DNA of 64,000 bases from Teretinema zuelzerae (GTDB taxonomy: Bacteria; Spirochaetota; Spirochaetia; Treponematales; Treponemataceae): assembly GCF_021021555.1 (NCBI RefSeq), contig NZ_JAINWA010000003.1:1178001-1242000 (forward strand), in the 5' to 3' direction. The first letter of the stretch is position 1. Every line of letters begins with the position of its first letter. The position numbers and the translations under genes were made by a program. Under the pieces are notes generated by a model. The model saw only the letters and a list, made by a program, of their open reading frames with translations. It was not told the DNA's origin and made no database searches. Below are positions 24,801-34,096 of this stretch, one piece after another.

Positions 24801-26089
24801 AAATAATACGATTTAAAGGTATTCTGTATAAGTTCCTATTATTACTAAAAAAGTATAAACCATGATAAAATAATCTAAGGATTTCTGATTAATATAGAGT
24901 AATTGGAGTATTTATGGCTGAACCGTTAAAATATATTGTTGAGGATAATACAATAGCTGAACTTTTAGGGGTCCAGAACTTTACTTCTAAAGAATCAGCA
25001 ATTCTTGAGTTGGTAAAAAATGCGTATGATGCACAAGCCAAAACATTATCGATAATTTTTGATCATAACATCTTATCCATAATTGATGATGGTATAGGTA
25101 TGGATAAAGAAACAATACTGTTCAACTGGATGCATATCGGCAAAAGTGATAAAGATTACTCAATAATTGATCATCAAACAAATATTGAACGTGTCTTATC
25201 CGGATCTAAAGGTATTGGAAGATTTGCACTAGCAAGATTAGGTTCATCAATTAAGTTAATCAGTTCACGAAAGAATTCCTCACCAATAATCTGGGAAACT
25301 GACTGGAATTCAAGCTCAGTAGAAAATATACAAAAAACCTCAAAAATTAATACTGGTACACACATCGATATTTTTGAATTACGAGACAGATGGACAGAAG
25401 GGTCCATACAAAAATTAACTGACTATTTATCAATAACTTACAATGATACTCAGATGTCAATTAAAATAAAATCAATAAATAAAAATTATGAAGTATCTCA
25501 ATACTTCCAATCACCAAAGATCGGAAAGAATTTTGTCACGCATATACATATGGACTATAATAGCGAAGACACGTCTTTAATTTGTAGTATAAAAAGCGAT
25601 GAATTTCGTCAGGATTCTCAAAATATTTGCAAAGAAGTAAATATAAATCATCACCAAAATAAAATCGTCATTATTGATGAAATTGAAAATTCGTTTTCCC
25701 ATTTTGGAAATAGAGAAGAACTAAAGAACCTATTAGTAAATTTAGGAAATTTTTCTACCGATCTCTATTTTTCCTTAAAGGGACCTAGTCAGAATGACTG
25801 TGAAAGATTTTTATACAAGCATGACAATTTAAGCACCAGATATGATAGAGGTGTAGTACTATATCGCAATGCTTTTGGTATCAGTTCATTCGAAGGTGAA
25901 AAAGATTGGTTAGGATTCGGAAAGCGATCTCGAAAATCGCCAGCTGCAGCATCACATCCAACTGGTGCTTGGCGAATAAGAGAAAACCAAATCTCTGGAA
26001 TGGTATGTATAGATAAACGAGAAAATAAATATCTCAAGGATCTTTCAAATCGCCAAGGCCTTGAAGAAAATGAATATTTCGATTTATTT

Positions 26090-27367
26090 CACTGCTGTCC
26101 AAGATAATTTCATAGACAAAACTCAAATTGCATACAACTGACATCTGGAGCGTGAACAGAAACTGGCGGCGACGACCCGGCAAACCAAAGGTTCAAATCA
26201 ATACGTTGGAATAATGAAACAGAGATTTCCGAAATAAAATGTGTGAAGCATTTCGTTATACTGCCTGTCGATTTTTTGAGCATTATATACAAAAGGTAAA
26301 CGATCATAGCAATCCAAATCTGCGTTTTTACCGCATTCTCAGAGGTTCCATAAAAACGTTTTATTTTCAGGTTTTGCTTAATAGTTTTGAAAAAGAGTTC
26401 TATGTGCCAACGCTTTCGGTATATTTCAGCAACCTTTTCCGCGCTGCAGCTTATCATGTTCGTAAGTAAAATAATTGCGCTTCCAGTCTCATTATCAACG
26501 GTCCGAATACGCCTGAGTTCATTTGGGCATTTGCTTTTTGCAACCTGGCCGGTAAACTGAATGATATGGTCGCTCGATATCTTTGTGGTATGCGTTTTTC
26601 TTCGTTTAATTACTTTGTAGGAGGCATTATCTTTAAGTCTGGTAACGAAATAGACACCGTTATCACAAAAATCAGAAAACTGAGCGTAGTTATTGTATCC
26701 CTTATCAAAGGTAACAATATCGCCTTTCTTAAGATTCATTTTTCCAAGCGTATTGTTCTCATGCTCTTCTGCATTAGTAATGAACAAATATTCCGGAACT
26801 GATTCGCCAACGTCATATTTCACATGGATCTTAACACCGCTTTTTGTCGATCTGAATTTCGCCCATGGGAAATCATTCAGAGAAAATCCGATTGTGGTTG
26901 CATCTACGGCATACAGTTTCTTTTCCGTCAACTTACGTGCGCCGCGCTCAAGCGTTGAAAATAATTGATAATACAAGGACTCGAAAAACTCGGAGCCGTG
27001 ATTTTTATTTGCGTATGAAATCGTTGATCGTTTTATTTCTTTGTTCAGGCCGAGATGGTAAAAAGATTTTTTTTGGCAATTCATTGCATTTTGAATACTA
27101 CGCAGGCCGTTTTGTCTAGTTATTTGCGCAAAGGCCATGACAACGAATTGATCCCATGTATTGAAATCTTTTCGGAATTTGTCTGATTCCATCGTTTTGC
27201 ACAGTTTATCAAATTCAGGTCTCTTAACTTGTGATAGAAGCTGTCCAAAAAGTGTGTTATAGTTATTCATACCCGATTTCCTTTTGTGGTAAAGGTTTGT
27301 GTGGTAACAAAACTGTATCACGGAAATCGGGTTTTTAAAATAGTTCTATTTATCTTGGACAGCAGTG
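26090..27367 (-). mobile_element. IS4-like insertion sequence, copy 3
   Basis: It is 1278 bp, identical to copies 1 and 2, with the target duplication GATTTATTT at 26081-26089 and 27368-27376. It lies inside codon 392 onward of the GHKL-kinase gene and in the opposite orientation to it, so it stops translation and probably lowers transcription of the rest of the operon. Confidence 0.95.
26110..27270 (-). CDS. IS4-family transposase, copy 3
   Basis: Same 386-aa protein as the other two copies, intact. Its minus-strand transcription opposes the host gene. Confidence 0.92.
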   Translation of the reverse strand: MNNYNTLFGQLLSQVKRPEFDKLCKTMESDKFRKDFNTWDQFVVMAFAQITRQNGLRSIQNAMNCQKKSFYHLGLNKEIKRSTISYANKNHGSEFFESLYYQLFSTLERGARKLTEKKLYAVDATTIGFSLNDFPWAKFRSTKSGVKIHVKYDVGESVPEYLFITNAEEHENNTLGKMNLKKGDIVTFDKGYNNYAQFSDFCDNGVYFVTRLKDNASYKVIKRRKTHTTKISSDHIIQFTGQVAKSKCPNELRRIRTVDNETGSAIILLTNMISCSAEKVAEIYRKRWHIELFFKTIKQNLKIKRFYGTSENAVKTQIWIAMIVYLLYIMLKKSTGSITKCFTHFISEISVSLFQRIDLNLWFAGSSPPVSVHAPDVSCMQFEFCL

Positions 27368-28380
27368 GATTTATTTCTAAAAATAATTGATTCCGGTATT
27401 AGTATTTTTGAACGTTACCGGCAAACAATCATACGAGCGATTGTCAAAAACGAAATTACTAATGAACCACATGACACTTCTACACTTCTTCAAAAAGTGC
27501 TAGCCAATCCAGAAAAAGCAAAAACACTAACAAACAAGGAAACTCATGCTCTTGCAAGAGAAATCGAGGACATTCAACAAGATTCAAAAAACTCGCGTGA
27601 TGAAAAAGAGTCAATCGAAAAGAGATATCGATATGATGTCCGTATTCTGAATGTATTAGCAACCTCAGGTTTAAAAGCCACTTCCATTGCACACGAACTT
27701 AAAAATGACAGGAACAGCATAAGTGTGAATTATGATTGTATATTAAAAGCCCTCAGGAAGTATGAAGTTTGGGATATTTTATCAACACCAGAACATACCA
27801 CACATACATATGACAATGTCCCTCTATTGCTAGATCGGAATAGAAAGATAAATCAAAAAATATTAACATTCATGAATACTATGCTAGATGAAGCTGAAAA
27901 AGATAAATTTATTACAAAAAAATTAAATATAAAAAAAGAACTCCTTTATATTCAAGAAAAATGGATGAGAGACTATAGAAGCTTAAATATTACACTTTCA
28001 ATCGATGATGAATTAACATATGATACCACAGAAGATGCAATTTCTGTAATTCTAGATAATCTTATATTGAACAGCATACAACAAAATGAATTATCAAATC
28101 AAATTAAAGTTTACATCTCCATTCAAATGCAGAATGATATGTTATTTTTTTCGTACAACGATGATGGTATAGGACTCCCCAAAAAGTATCAGAATGATCC
28201 GATGAGAATCTTAGTTGTACACGAAACCTCAAGGAGAAATGGTCACGGTCTAGGTATGTGGATAGTTAATAATACTATACAAATGACTGACAATAATACT
28301 ATACAAATGACTGGCGGACAAATCAAAAAAATCGAAAGCAAGAAAGGCTTTTTAATATCTTTTGAATTGGGAAACAAATT

Positions 28381-29010
28381 ATGAATACAGAGATCAAAAT
28401 AGTGTATATTGACGATATTAGTGACGAACAAATATCACAATACTTAGATGAAATTTATTCAAAAGAACCATTAATATTTCAAGAAAACCAAAATGTAAAC
28501 ATCATTAAACACACGCTAGAAGTCCCATTTACTCATAACTACAAAGAGACACTCAACGATGTTCGCGTAAAATCAGCAAATGTCATTTTAGTTGATAACC
28601 ATCTTTTTGAAGAACAAGCATCTGATGGAGGAAAGTTTTCTGGAAAGCAGTTTAAAATAATACTACGAAAAATACTTCCATTTGTAGAAGTCCTGATTAT
28701 TACGCAGGACACAAGTTTAAAGGGAGAAAATATTATCTATAAATACCCAGGGGGAAATATTCCTGAAACATATACTGATTATTACAATCGAAATCTTGCT
28801 CCGGCACTAGATAAAGCCATACAAGAGAATTGCTATTATCAAGAGCTTGCTGAAGAATTACAACAAAACACAGAGATAGAAAGATTCCTAATTGAGAAAG
28901 TATTACAATCTGTGCATGGTGATGATTCATATGATGATTTGTCAAAACAGGATATAGATGTATTAATTCAAAATTTTAATGAGCTAAAAGAAAAATTAAC
29001 ACATGAATAA
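28381..29010 (+). CDS. Receiver-like protein of the kinase operon
   Basis: A 209-aa protein. The first strand ends with YIDD (D11, D12) and a second strand carries VILVDNHLF with D72, which fits the acidic pocket and phospho-acceptor of a receiver domain, though about 15 residues later than usual. VLIITQD matches the fourth strand. The invariant lysine after strand five is not certain. The C-terminal part is helical, with no DNA-binding motif, so the output is probably protein-protein contact. The start overlaps the kinase stop (ATGA). It would receive phosphate from the histidine kinase and pass the signal to the nuclease or methylase. Confidence 0.7.
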   Translation: MNTEIKIVYIDDISDEQISQYLDEIYSKEPLIFQENQNVNIIKHTLEVPFTHNYKETLNDVRVKSANVILVDNHLFEEQASDGGKFSGKQFKIILRKILPFVEVLIITQDTSLKGENIIYKYPGGNIPETYTDYYNRNLAPALDKAIQENCYYQELAEELQQNTEIERFLIEKVLQSVHGDDSYDDLSKQDIDVLIQNFNELKEKLTHE

Positions 29011-29653
29011 TGACTACCGGCTAACAAAATCATGTCCTCAGTTTTGTAATATCAAAGAAAAAAAACAAGAATTAACTAATAAAATTAAACGCGAGCACCC
29101 TCGATGTAAAAATATGTATAATAAAATTCATTTACGAAAAGAAAATTATTATCACCTATTTTCTGAAATATATAATCACCGATGTGCTTATTGCGGAGCT
29201 TCTACAAATTTTTCTGGTATACTTCTCTTTGAAATTGATCATTTTATATGTGAATCATCTTTCTCAAATGACACAAAGGGAAAAGCAGAAGCAGGCAAAA
29301 CAAGTAATCTTATCTTTTCGTGTTATACATGCAATAGAGAAAAAGGTCAATTACATATAACTCAACAATACTTTGATTTACTTAATCCAGATAATGGAGC
29401 GATTACAAATATTTTTTTTAGAGACGAATTATTCAATATAAAAATATCAGAAAGGTTTCAAGGTGATAAATTTATTAATGATTTTCATTCTAAATTATTA
29501 CTTGGTAATCAAATCAGACGCCTCGACTATTTATTACTAGAAATACAACAACTAGTGGATTCATTATGCGATGATTCAGAATATTCTGGCCCTTTATACA
29601 AATGTATTAATTTACTCATTTTTAAAAAAAATAATATGTGTTACCCACAATGA
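29003..29653 (+). CDS. HNH endonuclease
   Basis: A 216-aa protein with a zinc-braced HNH motif: CAYC at 61-64, EIDH ending at H80, CYTC at 107-110 and N111. HNH domains nick or cut DNA using metal. The region after 120 is unrecognised and may bind DNA. It overlaps the receiver-like gene by eight bases and precedes an adenine methyltransferase by 23 bases, as in a restriction-modification operon. No other nuclease is seen in this operon, so this is the likely restriction enzyme. Confidence 0.85.
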   Translation: MNNDYRLTKSCPQFCNIKEKKQELTNKIKREHPRCKNMYNKIHLRKENYYHLFSEIYNHRCAYCGASTNFSGILLFEIDHFICESSFSNDTKGKAEAGKTSNLIFSCYTCNREKGQLHITQQYFDLLNPDNGAITNIFFRDELFNIKISERFQGDKFINDFHSKLLLGNQIRRLDYLLLEIQQLVDSLCDDSEYSGPLYKCINLLIFKKNNMCYPQ

Positions 29654-29676
29654 TTTACTGATAACAGGATAATTAT

Positions 29677-31245
29677 ATGAATGAAAAACACTCTGGATCA
29701 TATTACACACCTAATGAAACCATTGCTTTTGCCTTATCTTATATCACAGATCAAAATAAAAAAATCAGTACTATTCTTGAGCCCTGCTTTGGAGATGGAA
29801 GATTCATTGATTACCTCTCTTACCTTCCAAATGTTACAAAAATAACTGGTATTGAGCTTTATAAGAATAAGATTACTACATATATGAAAAAACAAAAAAA
29901 TAAAATAGTGACATTAATTCACTCTGATTTTCTTAAGTATGCAAATACCACCAACGATAAATTTAATTTGATTATCGGAAATCCGCCTTATATCAATATT
30001 AAAAATATGTCAAAACAAACTTTAAAACTAGGCAAGAGTATATGTTTAGAACATAAACTACCTGAGAACATTTTTCAAAATATCTGGGTTGGATTTCTTC
30101 TTGCGTCAATTGAACTTTTAATTTCAAGCGGAAGTATTTTCTTTATACTTCCCAATGAATTCCTCCAAGTCCAATATGCTGAAAAACTTCGATTATTCTT
30201 AGAAACTAAATTCAACACAATCCATGTCATCACTTTCAAAGAATTAATGTTTCCCAAGATTGAACAAGAGACATGTCTAGTCTATCTCACAAATAATGAG
30301 AAAGATCTACCATATATCCTTTACAAGCATTATGAAGAACTCAACTCAACAAAGCCTGTATATGAATCACGTATTGAAAGAAACAAACCCTTGAAAAAAT
30401 GGTCTAATGCCATCCTTTCAGATTGTGAGCATGAATTACTCTCAAAATTGAGCTATAATTATTCGAGGATATCAGAATTAATTTATTGCGCTCCTGGAAT
30501 CGTCACGGCTGCGAACAGAGAATTTATCCTATCGCATTCTGAAGTTAAAAAATACCAGTGCGATGATTATGTAATCCCAATAATTTCAAAAGCTGCAATG
30601 GTTAGAAATGAATTTGAAATTTCAGATGATTTACTCACACTATTATCGACTAAAGATACAAAATTATACCTATTAAATTTATATAATTATGAATTCTCTG
30701 ATCTTCCTAAAAATCTTCAACAATACTTATCACAAATTGCCATTATAAAACGTAAAGGAATCGAACTTCAAAACAGTTATAAATGTTCAAGAAGGAAAAA
30801 ATGGTACGGAATACAAATAACCCAACCCGGACCAGTTTTATTTTTTAAAAGATATGATATTGCACCACGAGTTATCTTAAATCCAAATCTTATTCATACG
30901 ACTGATATCGCCTACAATATTAAATTTACAAAAGATATAGATCCTGAAAGTTTCGTTTTCTGTTTTTATAATTCATTTACACTAGCACAATGTGAATTCT
31001 CTGGACGGTATTATGCAGGTGGAGTTTCAGAATTGACACCGAATGAATTTCGATCACTTTCATTACCTTATAGAAAGATTGATTCTTGTGATCTTTCAAC
31101 TTTTAAAACAATGATAAAATCCAATGAGCCTATTTATAATATTCTTAGCTTTGTGAATTCTAAAACGTTAAATGCTGAATTAAGTTTAAATGAAATTCAA
31201 CAAGTGGAAAACATCAGAAAAAAATTACTTACTCGAAGGAGATAA
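29677..31245 (+). CDS. N6-adenine DNA methyltransferase, Eco57I-like
   Basis: A 522-aa gamma-type N6-adenine methyltransferase. SGSYYTP at the start, motif I ILEPCFGDGRF (33-43) for S-adenosylmethionine and motif IV NPPY (102-105) for catalysis are clear. The C-terminal 250 residues should hold the target recognition domain, with SGRYYAGGVSELTP near 445. It is the last gene of the operon and would protect the host from the HNH nuclease. Because the sensor gene is broken, the methylase may remain active alone if a promoter survives. Confidence 0.9.
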   Translation: MNEKHSGSYYTPNETIAFALSYITDQNKKISTILEPCFGDGRFIDYLSYLPNVTKITGIELYKNKITTYMKKQKNKIVTLIHSDFLKYANTTNDKFNLIIGNPPYINIKNMSKQTLKLGKSICLEHKLPENIFQNIWVGFLLASIELLISSGSIFFILPNEFLQVQYAEKLRLFLETKFNTIHVITFKELMFPKIEQETCLVYLTNNEKDLPYILYKHYEELNSTKPVYESRIERNKPLKKWSNAILSDCEHELLSKLSYNYSRISELIYCAPGIVTAANREFILSHSEVKKYQCDDYVIPIISKAAMVRNEFEISDDLLTLLSTKDTKLYLLNLYNYEFSDLPKNLQQYLSQIAIIKRKGIELQNSYKCSRRKKWYGIQITQPGPVLFFKRYDIAPRVILNPNLIHTTDIAYNIKFTKDIDPESFVFCFYNSFTLAQCEFSGRYYAGGVSELTPNEFRSLSLPYRKIDSCDLSTFKTMIKSNEPIYNILSFVNSKTLNAELSLNEIQQVENIRKKLLTRRR

Positions 31246-31402
31246 ATAGTGTAGTATTTTGCTAATATACACCGTCCTTATGAATAAATAACAAACTTTT
31301 ATTCCCACATTATAATAAAATCACATGAGAAGATATGTCTGGAGTCAATAAATAAGGAAATATCTACCTGATTATTTTGTCACATTGAATGCCTATAAAA
31401 AA

Positions 31403-31618
31403 TCAAAGACTGATATATCCTTTTCTAATTGCAAAATCTAAAGCTTGAGGCAGAGCTTCTACTGGAAACTCTCCCCCTCGTGCAGCTTTTCCATTTTTAT
31501 CAAACCAAGTAAATTTTATCGATTTTGAAGTTTCAGTTCCATCATCCCATGAGGCAATCCCTAATCTTAGCTCACAACTATTGTCTATCTTTACAGGTTC
31601 TGAGTATTCCTTTTTCAT
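31403..31618 (-). CDS. Hypothetical protein, 71 aa
   Basis: Small protein starting MKKEYSEPVKIDNSCELRLG behind AAGGAGAATAATCT, a very good ribosome binding site. The pattern of strands with WDDG and FTWFDKNGKAARGGEF, followed by a helix PQALDFAIRKGY, is slightly reminiscent of PC4-like single-strand binding domains, but the match is too weak to assign. The 157-base gap before it shows no gene and no clear terminator. Confidence 0.55.
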   Translation of the reverse strand: MKKEYSEPVKIDNSCELRLGIASWDDGTETSKSIKFTWFDKNGKAARGGEFPVEALPQALDFAIRKGYISL

Positions 31619-31723
31619 AGATTATTCTCCTTTCTTTAACGCAAGATTACGACACAAATAATGTATTATACGCGAAATTAAGTTCTATCCCAGAAATATT
31701 GATTACCCAAAAAAACTTAGACC

Positions 31724-31739
31724 TGCACTTTTCAGTGCA
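31724..31739 (-). terminator. Weak hairpin after the 84-aa gene
   Basis: TGCACT-GAAA-AGTGCA on the minus strand, with a run of seven T beginning about 9 bases later. The spacing is unusual, so terminator function is uncertain. Confidence 0.35.
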
Positions 31740-31777
31740 ATTTCAAGTATAGATTAACAAACACTAAAAATATTTGT

Positions 31778-32032
31778 CTATAATGTAATTAACTCTTTAT
31801 TTGGATAATACAATTGTTTTGCACTTTGATGTATATAAATAGTATTTTCATCCAAAGAAACATCATCGATAACTTTTATAGTAACTGCAGGTCTTTCAAG
31901 ATCACCAATAAAAAATATACTGTCAGGATATAATGCTGGTCTCTTATTGCTTGGAATACTTTCCCAAGCCTTCTTTGACATTTTTCCAATTTGTAGATCA
32001 CCGCTCTCATATGTTTCAATTTTCAATTTCAT
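31778..32032 (-). CDS. Hypothetical protein, 84 aa
   Basis: Unrecognised small protein with a mostly beta composition; the start is supported by AAGGAGCATAAT directly upstream. It has no membrane segment and no cysteine. It is AT-rich like the kinase operon. The 205 bases upstream (32033-32237) contain a small hairpin, CTAAAA/TTTTAG, and no gene. Confidence 0.5.
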   Translation of the reverse strand: MKLKIETYESGDLQIGKMSKKAWESIPSNKRPALYPDSIFFIGDLERPAVTIKVIDDVSLDENTIYIHQSAKQLYYPNKELITL

Positions 32033-32237
32033 ATTATGCTCCTTATTATGATATTATAATATTAATTAAAACAAAAAAGTTTTTTTTATGCTAAAACCCC
32101 GTTTTTAGTAAATAACTAAATTTTTTGTTCATCGAATTAACCAATGAAAAAAACATGGTTGATTATATATCGCAATTGAACACTAAGTTAGTAAATAAAC
32201 CATATGAGTAATTCATCACCTCCGAGAACTTTTATCT

Positions 32238-33035
32238 CTAGTTCCCCCATATATTTACTACCTCCCACGCCCCCGGCTTCACAGCCTTTCTCACGAACTT
32301 CTCCAGCTTATCCTTCCGCCAGAACACCCAGCTATGGAAATCCAGGCACAGATCATAGGGTGTAAACCTATTTAAATGGTACTTTTGGAGCCTCAATTCT
32401 ATCCGCCAAAGACCATTTTTGAGCCCCAGTTTCTGTGCCCGATTATACTCGCAAACCAAATCCTTCCGTTTTGCCTTGGATTCCACCCTGGCGACCCCAT
32501 ATTCGTCGATATAGTTCCGCTTATAGCATACTCCGTCGTCGCTGTACAGGGTGGACCGGAACTTATGCCCTACCGTCTTGTCCAGCCGCTTGATCGGCCG
32601 GGTATTCTGGGGGAAATCTTCCGCTACCTCCATCTCGCACCAACTGAACCCAAGCCGCTTCAAACCTTCGAAGTACAGATACACATTTCTGGGATTATCG
32701 ACGGTTACACCCTTATCCACGGCAAAGAGCAAGGCAAACCCAACATCCCACCGAAACACCCCTTCCAGGGCCAGCATCCCGAACCAGATGGAGAGCTGGG
32801 TTATCATCGGGAGGCCCGGAAGCAATGCTTCCGCGTGGACGTACAGGTCCCAGTATTCCCCGCCCTTGTTGATTACCGAGACCATACCCTTCCCCATGAA
32901 ACGCCGGGCATTATCCAGGTTCAGGATACGGTTGGATACCCGAAAGCCGATTTTGTCCGGGGAGAGATTTCCCCAATACGACTCGCCCTCGGTCATCTGA
33001 TTCCACGCAATTTCATTATTTTCCCGGTTTGACAT
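32238..33035 (-). CDS. Putative replication-initiation-like protein
   Basis: A 265-aa protein rich in aromatic and charged residues. It has segments such as STLYSDDGVCYKRNYIDEYG and GLWRIELRLQKY, which recall the duplicated RxExRL strands of phage and plasmid replication initiators, but I do not see a clear HUH motif or catalytic tyrosine. It is preceded by a ParB-like small gene on the same strand. The identification is weak and the protein may be something else. Confidence 0.35.
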   Translation of the reverse strand: MSNRENNEIAWNQMTEGESYWGNLSPDKIGFRVSNRILNLDNARRFMGKGMVSVINKGGEYWDLYVHAEALLPGLPMITQLSIWFGMLALEGVFRWDVGFALLFAVDKGVTVDNPRNVYLYFEGLKRLGFSWCEMEVAEDFPQNTRPIKRLDKTVGHKFRSTLYSDDGVCYKRNYIDEYGVARVESKAKRKDLVCEYNRAQKLGLKNGLWRIELRLQKYHLNRFTPYDLCLDFHSWVFWRKDKLEKFVRKAVKPGAWEVVNIWGN

Positions 33036-33052
33036 TTATATGCCCCCCAAAA

Positions 33053-33571
33053 TTAGCTTTTCTTGATGGAAATCAGGGATTGAATCCGTGAAAAATCCGC
33101 TTTGTTGAGGTATCCCTCATCCCGAAATCGCTCCGCCATCTCCCCGATAAAGGTCAATTCTCCAGCCCCCAGGACTCGCTTCCACTTTTCCTGCGAAACC
33201 GTAATACCCACGAATTGGATAAAAAGCTCGGCCACAGAGAGCTGATCTCTATCAGCGGGGCTTTCGGTCACTTTACGGTAAGCCGCGTTGATTGTGATTT
33301 CCCCCGAATCCAGAAGAGACCACAATTCCTCGTTCCCCCTGTACAAAATAGTCCTAACCCGTTCGACGATCCGGGCAGATGTACCCGCTTTGACGGCAGT
33401 GATCGCTGAAGATCGTTTCGCCTTACCAGATGCGCCACATTGCGCCAGGTACGCCACTTCTGCGCCATCCGCGCCAGTGGCGCACTTCCCGGTCGCGTCG
33501 AGTTTCCTAACCAGGTTGAAAATCCTGCTATCCCGGCCATATCGGCCCGGTTTCGTATCGTTGTTCATCAT
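33053..33571 (-). CDS. ParB/RepB-like DNA-binding protein
   Basis: A 172-aa protein whose central part, IVERVRTILYRGNEELWSLLDSGEITINAAYRKV, at about residues 71-104, matches the helical stretch found in ParB-like and plasmid helix-turn-helix proteins. The N-terminus is basic and the C-terminal 60 residues are helical. It may serve partition or replication control of the element. It ends 17 bases before the replication-like gene, so the two form an operon. Confidence 0.45.
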   Translation of the reverse strand: MMNNDTKPGRYGRDSRIFNLVRKLDATGKCATGADGAEVAYLAQCGASGKAKRSSAITAVKAGTSARIVERVRTILYRGNEELWSLLDSGEITINAAYRKVTESPADRDQLSVAELFIQFVGITVSQEKWKRVLGAGELTFIGEMAERFRDEGYLNKADFSRIQSLISIKKS

Positions 33572-33666
33572 GCGTTTCTCCGTTCATTTCTCGCGGTTGT
33601 CAGAAAAAGTGCGCACCGGCTAAACCGCCGGAGCCTTGTCCCGTAAGGGCTCCCGGGACTAAAGAG

Positions 33667-33687
33667 TGTCAGATAAAATGTCAGATG
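33667..33687. repeat. Iteron-like direct repeat TGTCAGAT x2
   Basis: TGTCAGAT occurs twice with a spacing of 12 bases between repeat starts, upstream of the ParB-like gene. Repeats of this size near such genes can be binding sites, but two copies are few. Confidence 0.3.
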
Positions 33688-33718
33688 AAACGCGGAAAAT
33701 CGTGTAAAACGGGGTTGC

Positions 33719-33747
33719 TTGACAAATCGCAAATCCTTGCCTATTAT
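33719..33747 (+). promoter_or_regulatory. Near-consensus sigma-70 promoter
   Basis: TTGACA (33719-33724), 17 bases, TATTAT (33742-33747). Transcription should begin near 33754. It is the best-matching promoter of the window, yet no convincing gene follows on the plus strand. Confidence 0.75.
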
Positions 33748-33753
33748 GAACTT

Positions 33754-33893
33754 AGACATCAAGACAAAGTCTGCTTGTGGCCCCACCCTGTGTTCAGGTA
33801 CTAGTGCTCTCACGGGCATGGAAGTTCAAGTCTTCTTCCGGGGACGATCAGAAGAAAAAAGATCCAAGCGCAAGCTTGGGTCTTTTTTTTGCC
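33754..33893 (+). ncRNA. Candidate small RNA at the island junction
   Basis: From the strong promoter, about 140 nt run to a strong terminator (stem at 33869-33882, then eight T). The RNA can form GAC-AAA-GTC, CCC(T)GTG/CACGGG and GAAG/CTTC hairpins. No coding frame with a ribosome binding site is seen. The family was not recognised: it is not 4.5S, 6S, tmRNA or tRNA as far as I can tell. It could be a regulatory or plasmid copy-control RNA. Confidence 0.45.
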
Positions 33894-33926
33894 TAGCGGA
33901 AGAAGACGGTCTTCCTTCCGGGGACT
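33827..33926. repeat. Direct repeat, copy A, with terminator
   Basis: About 100 bp, nearly identical to 34097-34195. It begins CAAGTCTTCTTCCGGGGAC and ends TTCCGGGGACT. Inside is a hairpin AGATCCAAGC-GCAA-GCTTGGGTCT with T-runs on both strands, so it can terminate both ways. It may be a duplicated attachment region or a duplicated terminator. The 627 bases from 33572 to 34198 hold no convincing protein gene. Confidence 0.8.
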
Positions 33927-33939
33927 TAAAAATAAAAGG

Positions 33940-33966
33940 ACCGCCTTTCGGCGGTTCTTTTTTTTT
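33940..33966 (+). terminator. Terminator between the two direct repeats
   Basis: ACCGCC-TTTC-GGCGGT followed by nine T. With the two repeat-borne hairpins this makes three strong terminators within 300 bases. Confidence 0.85.
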
Positions 33967-34096
33967 ATTCTTCCCGGGAGAAGACTTGATCCGGAACAGC
34001 CGCCGAGCGAAGGCGAGGAAAAGCGGCCATGGATGGCCGCGGCAGGCTGTACAGGCGTCCCGGAAGACCGAGACAGGATTGTCGAGGTCTGGAGGG

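Larger units (their letters stand above)
24914..28384 (+). pseudogene. GHKL ATPase-histidine kinase sensor, interrupted by IS copy 3
   Basis: Two parts, 24914-26089 and 27377-28384, join in frame once the IS and one 9-bp duplication are removed, giving 727 aa. The N-terminal half is an Hsp90/MutL-like GHKL ATPase: E32, N36 and D39 in the N box, DDGIGM (58-63) and GSKGIGRFA (97-105). The C-terminal half is a histidine kinase: H-box IAHELKN (His about 498), N box LDNLILNS, DDGIG and GHGLGMWI. A 24-bp tandem duplication lies just after the last motif. The downstream cistrons overlap, so this was the sensor of the operon. The N-terminal half alone could still be made as a truncated ATPase. Confidence 0.85.

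Noticed and set aside
22154-27367. Three IS copies as a composite transposon
   Set aside because: Each copy has its own complete 9-bp target duplication, so they inserted singly rather than moving the intervening genes as a unit.
27365-28384. Second half of the kinase as an independent gene starting at the GTG created by the IS end
   Set aside because: No ribosome binding site, and the start exists only because of the insertion; the frame is the continuation of the upstream gene.
33827-33855. TTCAAGT loop with GGAAG/CTTCT stem followed by TCCGGGGA, like the 3' end of a tRNA
   Set aside because: No matching 5' acceptor strand, D-arm or anticodon arm was found within tRNA distance, and no CCA-type ending follows.
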